Positions 44,474-53,065 of a stretch of DNA of 64,000 bases are shown here, in pieces (the stretch's first letter is position 1; each line of letters begins with the position of its first letter). The notes below the pieces were generated by a model. The model ran no database searches. It was not told the origin of the DNA and saw nothing but the letters and a program-made list of their open reading frames with translations. The position numbers were made by a program, and so were the translations under genes. Source of the stretch: CAZNPL01 sp964574815 (GTDB taxonomy: Bacteria > Planctomycetota > Phycisphaerae > UBA1845); contig CAZNPL010000015.1 of assembly GCA_964574815.1 (NCBI GenBank), forward strand, positions 62,001 to 126,000, read 5' to 3'.

Positions 44474-45790
44474 ATGGCTGCCAGATCCTCGGGCACCTCG
44501 TACGGCGAGTATATCAAGGTCTACGGCCCTGCCTTTCTGCTGGCCGTCGTCGGCTTCGTGGTGGCCTATCAGTTTGTCGACCCGGCTCCCCCGACGCACA
44601 TCGTCATTGGAACTGGCGCACCCGATGGAGCGTACTACCAGTTCGGCCGGCGCTATCGTGAAATCCTGGCGCGCGAAGGCGTGGACTTGACCGTTCGTGC
44701 AACAGCCGGGTCCGCGGAGAATTACAGCCTTTTGGAAGCAACACCGCCTGAAGTGGACGTGGCCTTCGCCCAGACGGGGACCGAGGGGCTGGCCATTTCG
44801 GGCGAGTTGGTGTCGCTGGGCAGCTTGTATCGCGAGCCTCTTTGGGTTTTCCATCGATCGGGCGTCTCTCTCGGACGGCTGTCGGACTTGCACGGCAAGC
44901 GGGTCGGAGTCGGCGAAGAGGGCAGCGGCACGCACGCGATTGCGATGCGATTACTGGCGGACAACGGCCTGACGGACGAGACGACCAAGTTCCTCCCGCT
45001 CGGTGGCAATTCGGCGGCCGACGCGCTTATGGGAAATCGAGTGGACGCAGTGCTGATGGTCGCCTCGCCCGAGTCTTCCTCCGTCGAGACACTCCTGCAT
45101 GCTGAGGGAGTGAACCTCATGAGCTTCGAACGGGCGGAGGGTTATGCTCGCATCTACCAGTACTTGTCGATCGTGACACTTCCCGAGGGGGCCATCGACC
45201 TTGAGGCGAACATCCCGCCCGCCGACGTCACCTTGCTTGCGCCGATGGCAAACCTCGTCGTGCGCGAGGATTTTCACCCGGCGTTGATTGACCTGCTCTT
45301 GCTCGCCGCGGCCGAGGTCCACGGGGATGGAGGGTTGTTCGCGGAGCGCGGCGTTTTTCCGTCGCCGAAGCACGTCGGCTTCCCTTTGAGCAGTGAAGCC
45401 GAGCGGCATTTCGAGTTCGGGCCGCCTTTTCTGCTGCGCTATCTGCCCTTTTGGGCCGCCACGCTGGTCGACCGCCTGAAGGTGTTGCTCCTGCCGCTCG
45501 TCGCGCTTCTGTTCCCGCTAATGCGGGTCATGCCACCCATGTACCGTTGGCGCGTACGATCCAAGATCTATCGGTGGTACGGTGAGCTGGAGGATGTGAG
45601 TCGGGTGGCGCAACAGGGCGAAGCGAGGGAGAAAGTCAGGCAACAACTGGCGGAACTCGATCGGATTGAGGAGGAAGTGGCGAAGGTCTCGGTCCCGCTT
45701 TCGTATCGTGATGAATTGTATGATCTGCGCGTGCACATTGATCTGGTGCGCAAGAATCTCCGAGATCAGCCGGGCGGCGCGATTGGCTAG
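44474..45790 (+). CDS. TAXI-family TRAP solute-binding protein with C-terminal membrane anchor
   Basis: A 438-residue protein. An N-terminal membrane helix (about 14-32) is followed by a TAXI-type periplasmic binding domain: IVIGTGAPDGAYYQFGRRY near 43, GSAENYSLLEATPPEVDVAFAQ near 75, and GKRVGVGEEGSGTHAIAMRLL near 140. After about residue 325 comes a second membrane segment (LKVLLLPLVALLFPLMRVMPP), then a cytoplasmic helical tail. This architecture is known in orphan TAXI proteins. No TRAP permease (DctM/DctQ) is adjacent, so transport partner and ligand are unknown. ATG 44474 follows GGAGGGCAGC; a TTG at 44459 is a less likely start. Confidence 0.86.
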   Translation: MAARSSGTSYGEYIKVYGPAFLLAVVGFVVAYQFVDPAPPTHIVIGTGAPDGAYYQFGRRYREILAREGVDLTVRATAGSAENYSLLEATPPEVDVAFAQTGTEGLAISGELVSLGSLYREPLWVFHRSGVSLGRLSDLHGKRVGVGEEGSGTHAIAMRLLADNGLTDETTKFLPLGGNSAADALMGNRVDAVLMVASPESSSVETLLHAEGVNLMSFERAEGYARIYQYLSIVTLPEGAIDLEANIPPADVTLLAPMANLVVREDFHPALIDLLLLAAAEVHGDGGLFAERGVFPSPKHVGFPLSSEAERHFEFGPPFLLRYLPFWAATLVDRLKVLLLPLVALLFPLMRVMPPMYRWRVRSKIYRWYGELEDVSRVAQQGEAREKVRQQLAELDRIEEEVAKVSVPLSYRDELYDLRVHIDLVRKNLRDQPGGAIG

Positions 45791-45909
45791 CCGGCGGTCC
45801 GTCACGTCAGGTGGCCTTTTGACCCGGATCGTGTCGTGAGTAAAATTGTGATGTCCAAACCCTGGAGTCGCTTCAAGGATGCAGCATCAGCCGCACGGAG
45901 ACTCGTTTT

Positions 45910-46566
45910 ATGAAGCGCATATTCATAGCTGTTGGAGCTGTTGTTCTCGTCTTCTTCGTGGCTGGCGTGGTCGGCTGTTCGCAGATGTATTACCGGACGA
46001 TGGAGTCGTTCGGCGTGCCGAAGAGGGAGATCCTGTCGGACCGGGTGGCCGACGCCCGTGGCGAGCAGGCGCGTGCCAAAGAGACGTTCGAGTCGGCGCT
46101 GGAACAGTTTCGATCGGTGGTGGGCGGTGATGCCGGCGAACTCGAGCGGAAATACGAGGATCTCAAGGACGAGCTCGAAGACTGCGAGTCCCGTGCCGCG
46201 GCTGTGTCCAAGCGAGTACGATCCATCGAAGACGTCGCCGAGGCTTTGTTCGAGGAATGGGAAGCCGAGCTCGAGCAGTACCAAAGCCCGTCGTTACGGC
46301 GGCGTTCAGAGGAGAAGCTTCGCGATACTCGGCAGAGATATGAGCAGTTGATTACGGTTATGCACCGGGCGGAGGAAAAGATGGCGCCGGTGCTTGCCGC
46401 GTTCCGCGAGCAGGTCCTGTTCCTCAAGCACAATCTGAACGCGGCGGCCATCGCCTCGCTGCAGGGCGAAGTGGTGGAGATCGAACGTGATGTGGCGGAT
46501 CTCGTGGCCGAAATGGAGCGTGCCATCGCCGAGGCCGACACGTTCATCTCCAACATGAGCGGCTGA
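45910..46566 (+). CDS. DUF2959-family lipoprotein or membrane-anchored coiled-coil protein
   Basis: A 218-residue protein. The N-terminal hydrophobic segment ends in VVGC (Cys23), a plausible lipobox. The start of the mature part, YYRTMESFGVPKREILSDRVADAR, is the hallmark of DUF2959 proteins. The rest is strongly helical and charged (AKETFESALEQF, ELERKYEDLKDELEDCESR), predicted coiled coil along almost its whole length. DUF2959 function is not established. It is 119 bp after the TAXI gene and 50 bp before a secreted protein gene on the same strand. Confidence 0.82.
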   Translation: MKRIFIAVGAVVLVFFVAGVVGCSQMYYRTMESFGVPKREILSDRVADARGEQARAKETFESALEQFRSVVGGDAGELERKYEDLKDELEDCESRAAAVSKRVRSIEDVAEALFEEWEAELEQYQSPSLRRRSEEKLRDTRQRYEQLITVMHRAEEKMAPVLAAFREQVLFLKHNLNAAAIASLQGEVVEIERDVADLVAEMERAIAEADTFISNMSG

Positions 46567-46616
46567 CGGTTGGGACATGATTCTTCACAGACCTGTCATG
46601 TTCAGGAGCGTGAGCC

Positions 46617-47375
46617 ATGAGATCTGCGATTGGACTCTGCTGTTTCGCGACGTTGACGGCCGGCGTTTGCGCTCAGCAAGACGCGCCAGAGTCCCAGACC
46701 ACCGGAGAGCAGAACCGATCCCCGAGAGCGATCGAGATCCTCCGGCGAGTTGATGAAGCCTGCCGCAACGTCAAGGCGATCAGCTACCGCGGCAAGTACA
46801 CGGCGACCGGCGCCCCGGCGAACCAAAGCCCCGCTGGTTCTTACCGCACGGTGCAGCGCGGCGAGTGGGACTCGCCGTCATTCCAGCATTGGACCGAGTT
46901 CACTTACAGCCTGCCGAATTCCGAGGAGAGTCGCCACGTGACCATCGGTTCGGATGGACACATCTTCTACATGATCGATCCGGCCACCAAAACCGTGTAC
47001 GAGGACATCGTCCCGCATGTCCTTGGCCAGCCGTATCAGTTGCTCCGGCGGATGTGGATGAGGGAGTTCGTGTTCCCGCGTCCGTTCGGCGACGAGCTGA
47101 ACGCGACGGTGATCAGGTTTGATGGAACCACGGTCGTCGGGGACGAGGAGTGCTACCGGATCTACGTTGATTACAGCGGCAACCCCGAACGGTCCACGTG
47201 GTTCTTTTCGACCTCCGACTACCTGCCTCGACGCGTCGATCGCGACCTCCCGCACATGGGCGGGGCCAGCCAAGTGGTCGTATACGACGTCGTGGTCGAT
47301 CCTGGAATCGACGAAACGCTATTCAAATCACAGGCCCCGGATGGGTTCAGCCGGACAGACGAGTTCGCGCCTTGA
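46617..47375 (+). CDS. secreted LolA-like protein, unknown function
   Basis: A 252-residue protein with a short signal peptide (MRSAIGLCCFATLTAGVCAQ). The mature part begins with helix AIEILRRVDEACRNVKAISYRGKY and then alternates beta strands and turns (HWTEFTYSLPNSEE, HIFYMIDPATKTVYED, CYRIYVDYSGNPERSTWFF, YLPRRVDRDLP), the pattern of LolA/LolB-like or DUF2092-like lipoprotein carriers. The fold call is by pattern only. Neighbours (DUF2959 upstream, cyclophilin downstream) are also envelope proteins, consistent with an envelope role. Confidence 0.65.
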   Translation: MRSAIGLCCFATLTAGVCAQQDAPESQTTGEQNRSPRAIEILRRVDEACRNVKAISYRGKYTATGAPANQSPAGSYRTVQRGEWDSPSFQHWTEFTYSLPNSEESRHVTIGSDGHIFYMIDPATKTVYEDIVPHVLGQPYQLLRRMWMREFVFPRPFGDELNATVIRFDGTTVVGDEECYRIYVDYSGNPERSTWFFSTSDYLPRRVDRDLPHMGGASQVVVYDVVVDPGIDETLFKSQAPDGFSRTDEFAP

Positions 47376-47631
47376 CGCCACTGGCCGAAGTCCTTCACGC
47401 CCCAAACTGCAACCATAGCCGTTTCCAGCAGTAAAATCCGACGGTGGCGGAGTGGGCCCGGCGTCCGGCCCCCCGGCGCAGAGCGATTCGCTGCGGGTGT
47501 GGACAGCTCCGAGCCATGAAGGACAATGCCCGTTCGGCCGACGGATGGCCGATATCAAAGGCATGGACCCTCACTCAGGACGTGGTTAAACCGGACAACG
47601 GTCGGGGCCAACCGGAGAACTGAGCACCAGG

Positions 47632-48639
47632 ATGTCCCATAAGCTTTTATCAGCCATAGTGTTATCGTTTCTCCTGGGAGCCGCCTCCGCGGCCCAGCTT
47701 GGCGGCGTGGACGGCGTACGCGCCAGGATCGATTCCCCCTCCACGCACGTGAACGCCGGCGCTCCGGTCGTGATCGAGTTTTCGATCATGAATGAGACGG
47801 CCGAGCCACTCTCGCTTTTCGTCCCCGGGACGGAGCCGGAAGTCGGAGACGCCTCGATGGGCCTGCCGATGTCCCATGTCTTCAGTGGCGAGGGCTTCGA
47901 GGGGTTGCGAATCCGCGGCGAATACAACCGCACCTGGGACGTGCCGGTCGGCTACCGGCCACCGGCCACTGCGCCGGTTGTCACCCTCGGACCGCATCAG
48001 TCGATCGGCATCAGCCTGGACGTTCAACGGTTCTATCCCGCCCTGCGAACGCCGGGGACGTATCGGCTCACCTGGGCTCCATACGGAGCCTTGATCGAGT
48101 CCAATATGCTGGTGATCAAGATCGGCGCGCTAAAGCAGGCCGTCATTGTCACAGACCACGGAGAGATGAAGCTCCGTTTCTTTTACGACGAAACCCCGCG
48201 ACACGTTGAAAACTTCATCGAACTGTGCCGCGACCGGTTCTACGACAACCTGACGTTTCACCGGATCGAGTCCGGCTTCTTCATTCAGGGAGGATGTCCC
48301 AACGACGACGGGACCGGCATCCGCCCCGACGGCGTCAAGATCCCCGGCGAGTTCACCAGCCGGCCGCAGACGCGGGGCACCGTGAGCATGGCCCTGCTCA
48401 ACGATGACCCGAACTCGGCAAGCTGCCAGTTCTTCATCGCCAATACCGATATCCCCGAATGGACGGGACGCTACACGATCTTCGGCAAGCTCTTCGGCGA
48501 AGAGTCGTATGAGACCCTCGATCGTCTGATGGCCGTCGAGACGGACGACGAAGGCCGGCCCTTGAAGAAGATCTTCATCCGCACGATCCGCCTCACAGAC
48601 GTCCCGCGGGATTTCGAGGAAACTGAGACAGGACGCTGA
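47632..48639 (+). CDS. secreted cyclophilin-type peptidyl-prolyl isomerase with N-terminal beta domain
   Basis: A 335-residue protein. A signal peptide (about 1-20) is followed by a beta-rich domain (residues 25-165; VIEFSIMNETAEPLSLFVPG resembles an Ig-like fold). Residues about 172-330 are a cyclophilin domain: GEMKLRFFYDETPRHVENFIEL, FYDNLTFHRIESGFFIQGGCP and SMALLNDDPNSASCQFFIA. The catalytic Arg in FHRI and the FIQGG motif are present. It would catalyse proline cis-trans isomerisation of exported proteins in the periplasm. The extra N-terminal domain is uncommon for small bacterial cyclophilins. It converges on tsaB. Confidence 0.88.
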   Translation: MSHKLLSAIVLSFLLGAASAAQLGGVDGVRARIDSPSTHVNAGAPVVIEFSIMNETAEPLSLFVPGTEPEVGDASMGLPMSHVFSGEGFEGLRIRGEYNRTWDVPVGYRPPATAPVVTLGPHQSIGISLDVQRFYPALRTPGTYRLTWAPYGALIESNMLVIKIGALKQAVIVTDHGEMKLRFFYDETPRHVENFIELCRDRFYDNLTFHRIESGFFIQGGCPNDDGTGIRPDGVKIPGEFTSRPQTRGTVSMALLNDDPNSASCQFFIANTDIPEWTGRYTIFGKLFGEESYETLDRLMAVETDDEGRPLKKIFIRTIRLTDVPRDFEETETGR

Positions 48640-48737
48640 GGCCGGTCGACTCTCGGCCGCCGCCCGATTCCTGTTTCGTCAACCTCCGTCTTCCAAACGC
48701 CCCGCCCCTCAACCCGCTCGTCGATAGAATCCCCCCG

Positions 48738-49481
48738 TCACACCTGCCCCGCGTCCGACGCGCTTTGGCCGTGGCGTCGCTCCCAAACCTCCTCCGCCTC
48801 GGGACGACGAACGTAGATCGGCGTGAGTTCACGGGGATCATCGTACTGATCCGCAGCCGCACGCCGGCGACCGAGCCGGTAAACAACCTCTGCCCTGGCC
48901 ACGTAGGTCTCCTTCGGCAAAACGGACAGTCCGCTGCGCGCCACGGCGCTACGGGCGTAGAGAGCCCCTTCACCAACCAAGGCGGCCGGGCGCGGAAGAT
49001 CTCGAAAGAAGGCGTCCGGATCGCGCTCGGCTGCTTCGTCGAGGCGCCGATAGCCGTCTGCTTCGAGTACGTATGAGGCCGCATAGACCTTGTTGCGCTT
49101 CGCGTCCAGGATGACGCCGAGGTGACGCGGCGGCTGGGCCAGTTCGAGTGCGTTCTGCGCCACGACGTCGAGTGTCGGAACGCGGACGACCCGTATCCCA
49201 CAGGACCAGGCCAGGGTGCGTGCCAGTGCGATGCCGATTCGAAGCCCGGTAAAGCTTCCCGGTCCGCCGGAAACGTAGAGATCCGACAGATCCGCCGATG
49301 TGAGTTCATTCTGACGGCAGAGTTCGTCAATGGTGGGTAGCAGCTCGACGGCGTGACGCATGCCGGCGGAAAACTGACGTACCGCGAGAACCTCGTCCCC
49401 GCGGCCCAAAGCCACGCCGCCCAGGCGGCCCGAGGTCTCAACGGCTACGCTATGCTCGAATCCATCGCGGCCGGTCGTCAT
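48738..49481 (-). CDS. tsaB: tRNA threonylcarbamoyladenosine biosynthesis protein TsaB
   Basis: A 247-residue protein. The ASKHA-fold N-terminus (HSVAVETSGRLGGVAL) and the signature YVSGGPGSFTGLRIGIALARTLAW near 75-100 identify TsaB, the non-catalytic partner of TsaD in making t6A37 on tRNA. The C-terminal half contains VILDAKRNKVYAASYVLE and LTPIYVRRPEAEEVWERR, also typical. ATG 49481 is preceded by GGAG; the longer frame to 49811 extends across the intergenic region and lacks family similarity. It is convergent with the cyclophilin gene; a RimI or TsaD gene is not adjacent. Confidence 0.92.
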   Translation of the reverse strand: MTTGRDGFEHSVAVETSGRLGGVALGRGDEVLAVRQFSAGMRHAVELLPTIDELCRQNELTSADLSDLYVSGGPGSFTGLRIGIALARTLAWSCGIRVVRVPTLDVVAQNALELAQPPRHLGVILDAKRNKVYAASYVLEADGYRRLDEAAERDPDAFFRDLPRPAALVGEGALYARSAVARSGLSVLPKETYVARAEVVYRLGRRRAAADQYDDPRELTPIYVRRPEAEEVWERRHGQSASDAGQV

Positions 49482-49865
49482 GATCACGTAGCTCCATTCT
49501 AGAAGTACCGTAGGGAGATACCAGCCTCTCCGCCACAGGGCACCCCCCCGCGGGCAGCGAAGACCCGGATGTTTCGCAGAATCGACGAGCGAGACGCAGA
49601 CCGAGGCCCTGCTCTGTAGCCGGGGCGCCGCCCCCAAGTTGGCACCGCCGCCCACAGATCCGCCCCTGAAAGGGTCGTCTCTACCCCATATAACCGGCTG
49701 GCCCGTAGGCACCCGCGAGTGTCGCCCACGCAGAAGACCGCCACAACCACCGCTCCCGTTGACGGCCCTCGGCGTCCCGCCTAGCATCACCCTTTCGGCC
49801 GTTTTGGCCACCGGGAGTCAGAAACCGCCCATCTCGAAATGGATCGGGCGATGCGGTAAGTGTGC
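49482..49865. other. 384-bp divergent intergenic region
   Basis: This gap lies between tsaB (minus) and the phosphoesterase gene (plus). Apart from the promoter candidate at 49759-49787 I find no gene, repeat-family member or strong hairpin. Confidence 0.4.
49759..49787 (+). promoter_or_regulatory. candidate sigma70-like promoter for the phosphoesterase gene
   Basis: TTGACG (49759-49764) and TAGCAT (49782-49787) have a 17-base spacer, with 5/6 and 4/6 matches, about 75 bases before the gene. Confidence 0.4.
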
Positions 49866-50672
49866 ATGCCCACGACGTTTGCGATCATCTCGGACATTCA
49901 CTCCAACCTCGAGGCGTTGGAGGCGGTCCTTGGGGACATCGATCGTCGTGGTATCCGCGAGATCTACTGCCTGGGCGATGTGGTCGGTTACGGTGCCAGC
50001 CCGAAGGAATGCCTCGATCTGGTGATGGAGCGGACGTCGGCGACACTCTGCGGCAATCACGACCAGGCCGTCTTCTACGAGCCGTGCAGCTTCAACATCA
50101 GCGCCGAGCGGGCGGCATTCTGGACGCGCTACGTCTTCGAGGAGGAGCCGAAGAAGGCCTTGAGGGACCGTCGCTGGGAGACGCTGGGCGCTCTGCCCAT
50201 GCGATTTGAGGCCCACGGCCTTCTGATGGTGCACGCCTCCCCGCGCCGGCCGGTCAACGAATACCTGTTCGCCGAGGACGTCTACACCAATCCGACCAAG
50301 ATTCTCGCCAATTTCGAGCGCCTGGACCCGGAGCACATGACGTGCATGGTGGGACATACCCACGTACCCGGCGTCTTCCTTGACGATCCCTACTTTGACC
50401 CGCCGAGCGAACTGCCGGAGTTGAACCATTATACGATCACCGAAGACGAGAAAGCGATCATCAACGTGGGCAGCGTGGGACAGCCCCGCGACCGCGATGT
50501 TCGAGCGAGCTTCGTCGTGGTGACGGTGGCCGACCCCGATCCGCAGGACGGATACCGGGCGGACGTCGAATTCGTCCGCATCGAGTACGACATCGAGAAG
50601 GCCGTCAAGAAGATCTTCGCCGTCTCGGAACTGGATGACTTTCTCGGTACCCGGTTGTTGGATGGACGCTAG
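49866..50672 (+). CDS. metallophosphoesterase (calcineurin-like)
   Basis: A 268-residue binuclear-metal phosphoesterase. All motifs are visible: ISDIHSN (D, H; residue 8), CLGDVVGYG (GD; about 37), CGNHDQ (GNHD; about 63), VHASP (about 122) and VGHTHVPG (GHTH; about 165). The layout fits the YfcE/DNA-repair-type small phosphoesterases with a C-terminal beta segment (INVGSVGQPRDRD). Substrate unknown; such proteins hydrolyse phosphodiesters or phosphoproteins. ATG 49866 was chosen over GTG 49860 because it puts the first strand directly at the start. yidC follows by 109 bp. Confidence 0.9.
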   Translation: MPTTFAIISDIHSNLEALEAVLGDIDRRGIREIYCLGDVVGYGASPKECLDLVMERTSATLCGNHDQAVFYEPCSFNISAERAAFWTRYVFEEEPKKALRDRRWETLGALPMRFEAHGLLMVHASPRRPVNEYLFAEDVYTNPTKILANFERLDPEHMTCMVGHTHVPGVFLDDPYFDPPSELPELNHYTITEDEKAIINVGSVGQPRDRDVRASFVVVTVADPDPQDGYRADVEFVRIEYDIEKAVKKIFAVSELDDFLGTRLLDGR

Positions 50673-50781
50673 TGACGCCTCGTCTTTGCGGCAGGCCGGG
50701 CGCGGTGCCGACCGCGGCGATTGAGGCGATGCGACAATCGATTGACGCCGGTCGCGGATGCGACCGGCCCTGTGAGTTTTC

Positions 50782-52866
50782 ATGAGAAACCCTGACGTCG
50801 TAAGGGCCCTGCTTTGGGCGGCTGTGGTCTTCCTGGCCTGGAACATCCTGGCGCACCGGATCTGGCCTCCCGTCGAGACGCCCGCACCGCAAACGCCCCC
50901 GGCGACTGTGGACGGCGTGGACGAAGCAGAAGCGCCGCCGGAGACGACGGCCGAGAAACAACCGGAGGTCACCAAGCCGGCTGAAGCAGTGACTGCCGGC
51001 AGGATCCGCGTGATTCCCGGAGAGGAATGGACCGACGTGCTGGGCGATGATCCGGCGACCAACCGCCCCAAGTACGGGATGTCGCTGGTCGTCTCCTCAA
51101 TCGGGGCGTCGGTGGTCAGTGCCGACCTCACGTCGCAGCGGCTGACCGTCGAGGAGGATTCGCCGCCCTATCCGATGCTGATCGCGCACGTCGCTCCCAA
51201 CGGCCGGCGCGTGATGTCATACACCACCGAGCGCCTTCATCTGCTGAGATCCAACCAGGATGTTCCCCTTGAGAACGTGCCCTGGCAACTGCGACATCAC
51301 TCCAAAGACCGCATTGCCTTTTCGGTCGAGATTCAGGAAGGCGAAAAGCCCCTTTTGAGAGTGACCAAGTCCTTCGTCCTGCCCGACACTTCACTCGAGC
51401 CCAGCCGTTACGACCTTGACGTGATCACACGCGTCGAAAACCTCTCCGATCAGGAGCGGGGCTTCATCATCACCCAAAGAGGCGCGGTGGGCGTACGCAA
51501 GGAGGATCCTCGTTTCGACGACCGCATGCTCTTCCTCGGTACCTGGCAGGAAGGCGAAATCAAATGCACCAAGACGAGGCAGGCGGGCAGCATCGAAGAG
51601 CAGGCCACGATGTACGAGAGTGACACGGCGGCGCCTCCGATCGTATGGTCGGCGGTGGCGAACAAGTACTTCGTAGCCTTCGAGACCTTCCTGCCTTCCG
51701 ATCCGGCGGGGACCTGGGGCGAATGGGTCGCCGAAATCCGCGAAATCCCCGTCCTGCCCGGACCGGCAGGCCCCGAGTCCATCACAACCGAGACGATCAG
51801 CAAACGGCTGACGATTGCGCCCGGAGGTTCCCGTGAGATTGTGAGCGAATGTTTCCTCGGCCCCAAGCACCGCAAGGCCTTCCAGGACGTGGAGGCTTAC
51901 GCCAAACGCGGCTACGACGAGCAGGTGCTTGCCAGCTACGCCTCGGGCTCGCCATGCTGCTCGTTTATGGCCTTTCAGCCGCTGACCGTCTTCATGATCT
52001 TCCTGTTGAACTCGTTGGAAAAAGTGGTCTTCAACTACGGTGTGGCCATCATCATCCTCGTGTTGATCGTTCGCACGATCCTGCACCCGATCACGAAGAA
52101 GGGGCAAGTGAACATGATGCGGATGCAGCAGGCGATGGGCTCGCTGCAGCCGAAGATGGAGGAGATCAAGAAGAAGTACGCAAACGACAAGGCCAAGCAG
52201 AACCAGGAAACGATGAAGCTCTATCAGGAAGCGGGCGTGAACCCCGCGACGCAGATGCTGTCGTCGTGCCTGCCGCTGATGCTTCAGATGCCCATTTGGA
52301 TCGCTCTGTACGCTTCATTGAACTACAACATCGACATGCGTCACGAGCCGTTCATGCTGTGGATCAAGGACCTGACGGCGCCGGACGCGATGATCGAATT
52401 TTCCAACTGTTACTCCGTCCCTCTGCTCGGCAGTCTGATCGGGCCCATCTGCAGTTTCAACCTGCTGCCGATTCTCGTTTCGGCTTTCATGTTCATGCAG
52501 CAGAAGTTCATGCCCAAATCCAAGTCGATGCAATCCGGCCCGCAGTCCGAGCAGGCGGCTCAGATGCAGAAGATGATGCCGTATATGACCATCTTCTTCG
52601 GGCTGCTGTTCTACAACATGCCGAGCGGGCTGAATCTCTACATCTGGACCAGCGCCTTGTTCGGGATGATCGAGCAGTGGCGCATCCGGAAGCACCTCGA
52701 AGATCTCAAGGAAACGGAACCGAAGAAAGCAGAGGATGCCGCCGGCGGGATTCCCTCCAAGCCCAAGCCGCCCAAGAAGCCGTCGTTCTTCGCTCGTCTC
52801 CAGAAGGCCGCCGAAGAGGCCCAGCGCATCCAATCGACCAAAGACAAGAAAAAGGGCAAGAAATAG
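50782..52866 (+). CDS. yidC: membrane protein insertase YidC
   Basis: A 694-residue protein that inserts and folds inner-membrane proteins with or without SecYEG. TM1 (about 8-22) is followed by a large periplasmic beta domain (to about 370), then the five-helix insertase core: VFNYGVAIIILVLIVRTILHPI (with the positively charged Arg), SLQPKMEEIKKKYANDKAKQ, TQMLSSCLPLMLQMPIWIAL, and later helices to about 620. The tail PPKKPSFFARLQKAAEEAQ... is rich in Lys and could contact ribosomes. Length is greater than in E. coli (548), mainly from the periplasmic domain and the loop at TMs 3-4. rpmH, rnpA and mnmE are not seen nearby. Confidence 0.95.
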   Translation: MRNPDVVRALLWAAVVFLAWNILAHRIWPPVETPAPQTPPATVDGVDEAEAPPETTAEKQPEVTKPAEAVTAGRIRVIPGEEWTDVLGDDPATNRPKYGMSLVVSSIGASVVSADLTSQRLTVEEDSPPYPMLIAHVAPNGRRVMSYTTERLHLLRSNQDVPLENVPWQLRHHSKDRIAFSVEIQEGEKPLLRVTKSFVLPDTSLEPSRYDLDVITRVENLSDQERGFIITQRGAVGVRKEDPRFDDRMLFLGTWQEGEIKCTKTRQAGSIEEQATMYESDTAAPPIVWSAVANKYFVAFETFLPSDPAGTWGEWVAEIREIPVLPGPAGPESITTETISKRLTIAPGGSREIVSECFLGPKHRKAFQDVEAYAKRGYDEQVLASYASGSPCCSFMAFQPLTVFMIFLLNSLEKVVFNYGVAIIILVLIVRTILHPITKKGQVNMMRMQQAMGSLQPKMEEIKKKYANDKAKQNQETMKLYQEAGVNPATQMLSSCLPLMLQMPIWIALYASLNYNIDMRHEPFMLWIKDLTAPDAMIEFSNCYSVPLLGSLIGPICSFNLLPILVSAFMFMQQKFMPKSKSMQSGPQSEQAAQMQKMMPYMTIFFGLLFYNMPSGLNLYIWTSALFGMIEQWRIRKHLEDLKETEPKKAEDAAGGIPSKPKPPKKPSFFARLQKAAEEAQRIQSTKDKKKGKK

Positions 52867-52899
52867 CGTCGAAACGAGAAACGACGGGTGCCCACAAAC

Positions 52900-53020
52900 G
52901 GACGGGTGGCCCACGTCTTGAAACGTGGGCTCGCGATTGTCTCAGCCGCAGCACGGCGCCGGGTGCCACGGGCAACGAGGTCTTACTCGTCAAGTAAGAC
53001 CTCGTTGCCCGTGCATGCGC
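52900..53020. repeat. REP unit plus long perfect palindrome
   Basis: First comes a REP unit of the GGGTGGCCCAC...GTGGGCTCGCGATTG type (52904-52939). Then a perfect 18-base inverted repeat: GGGCAACGAGGTCTTACT (52970-52987), loop CGTCA, and its complement (52993-53010). It starts with GTGCCACGGG (52963-52972), a variant of the GTGCCATGGG end of the other element family. It lies between the convergent yidC and DUF3857 genes, where it could also stop transcription from both sides. Confidence 0.85.
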
Positions 53021-53065
53021 CGGCCGCAGACAACGCAGTACTATGGAACTGACTCAACCCGCGGT

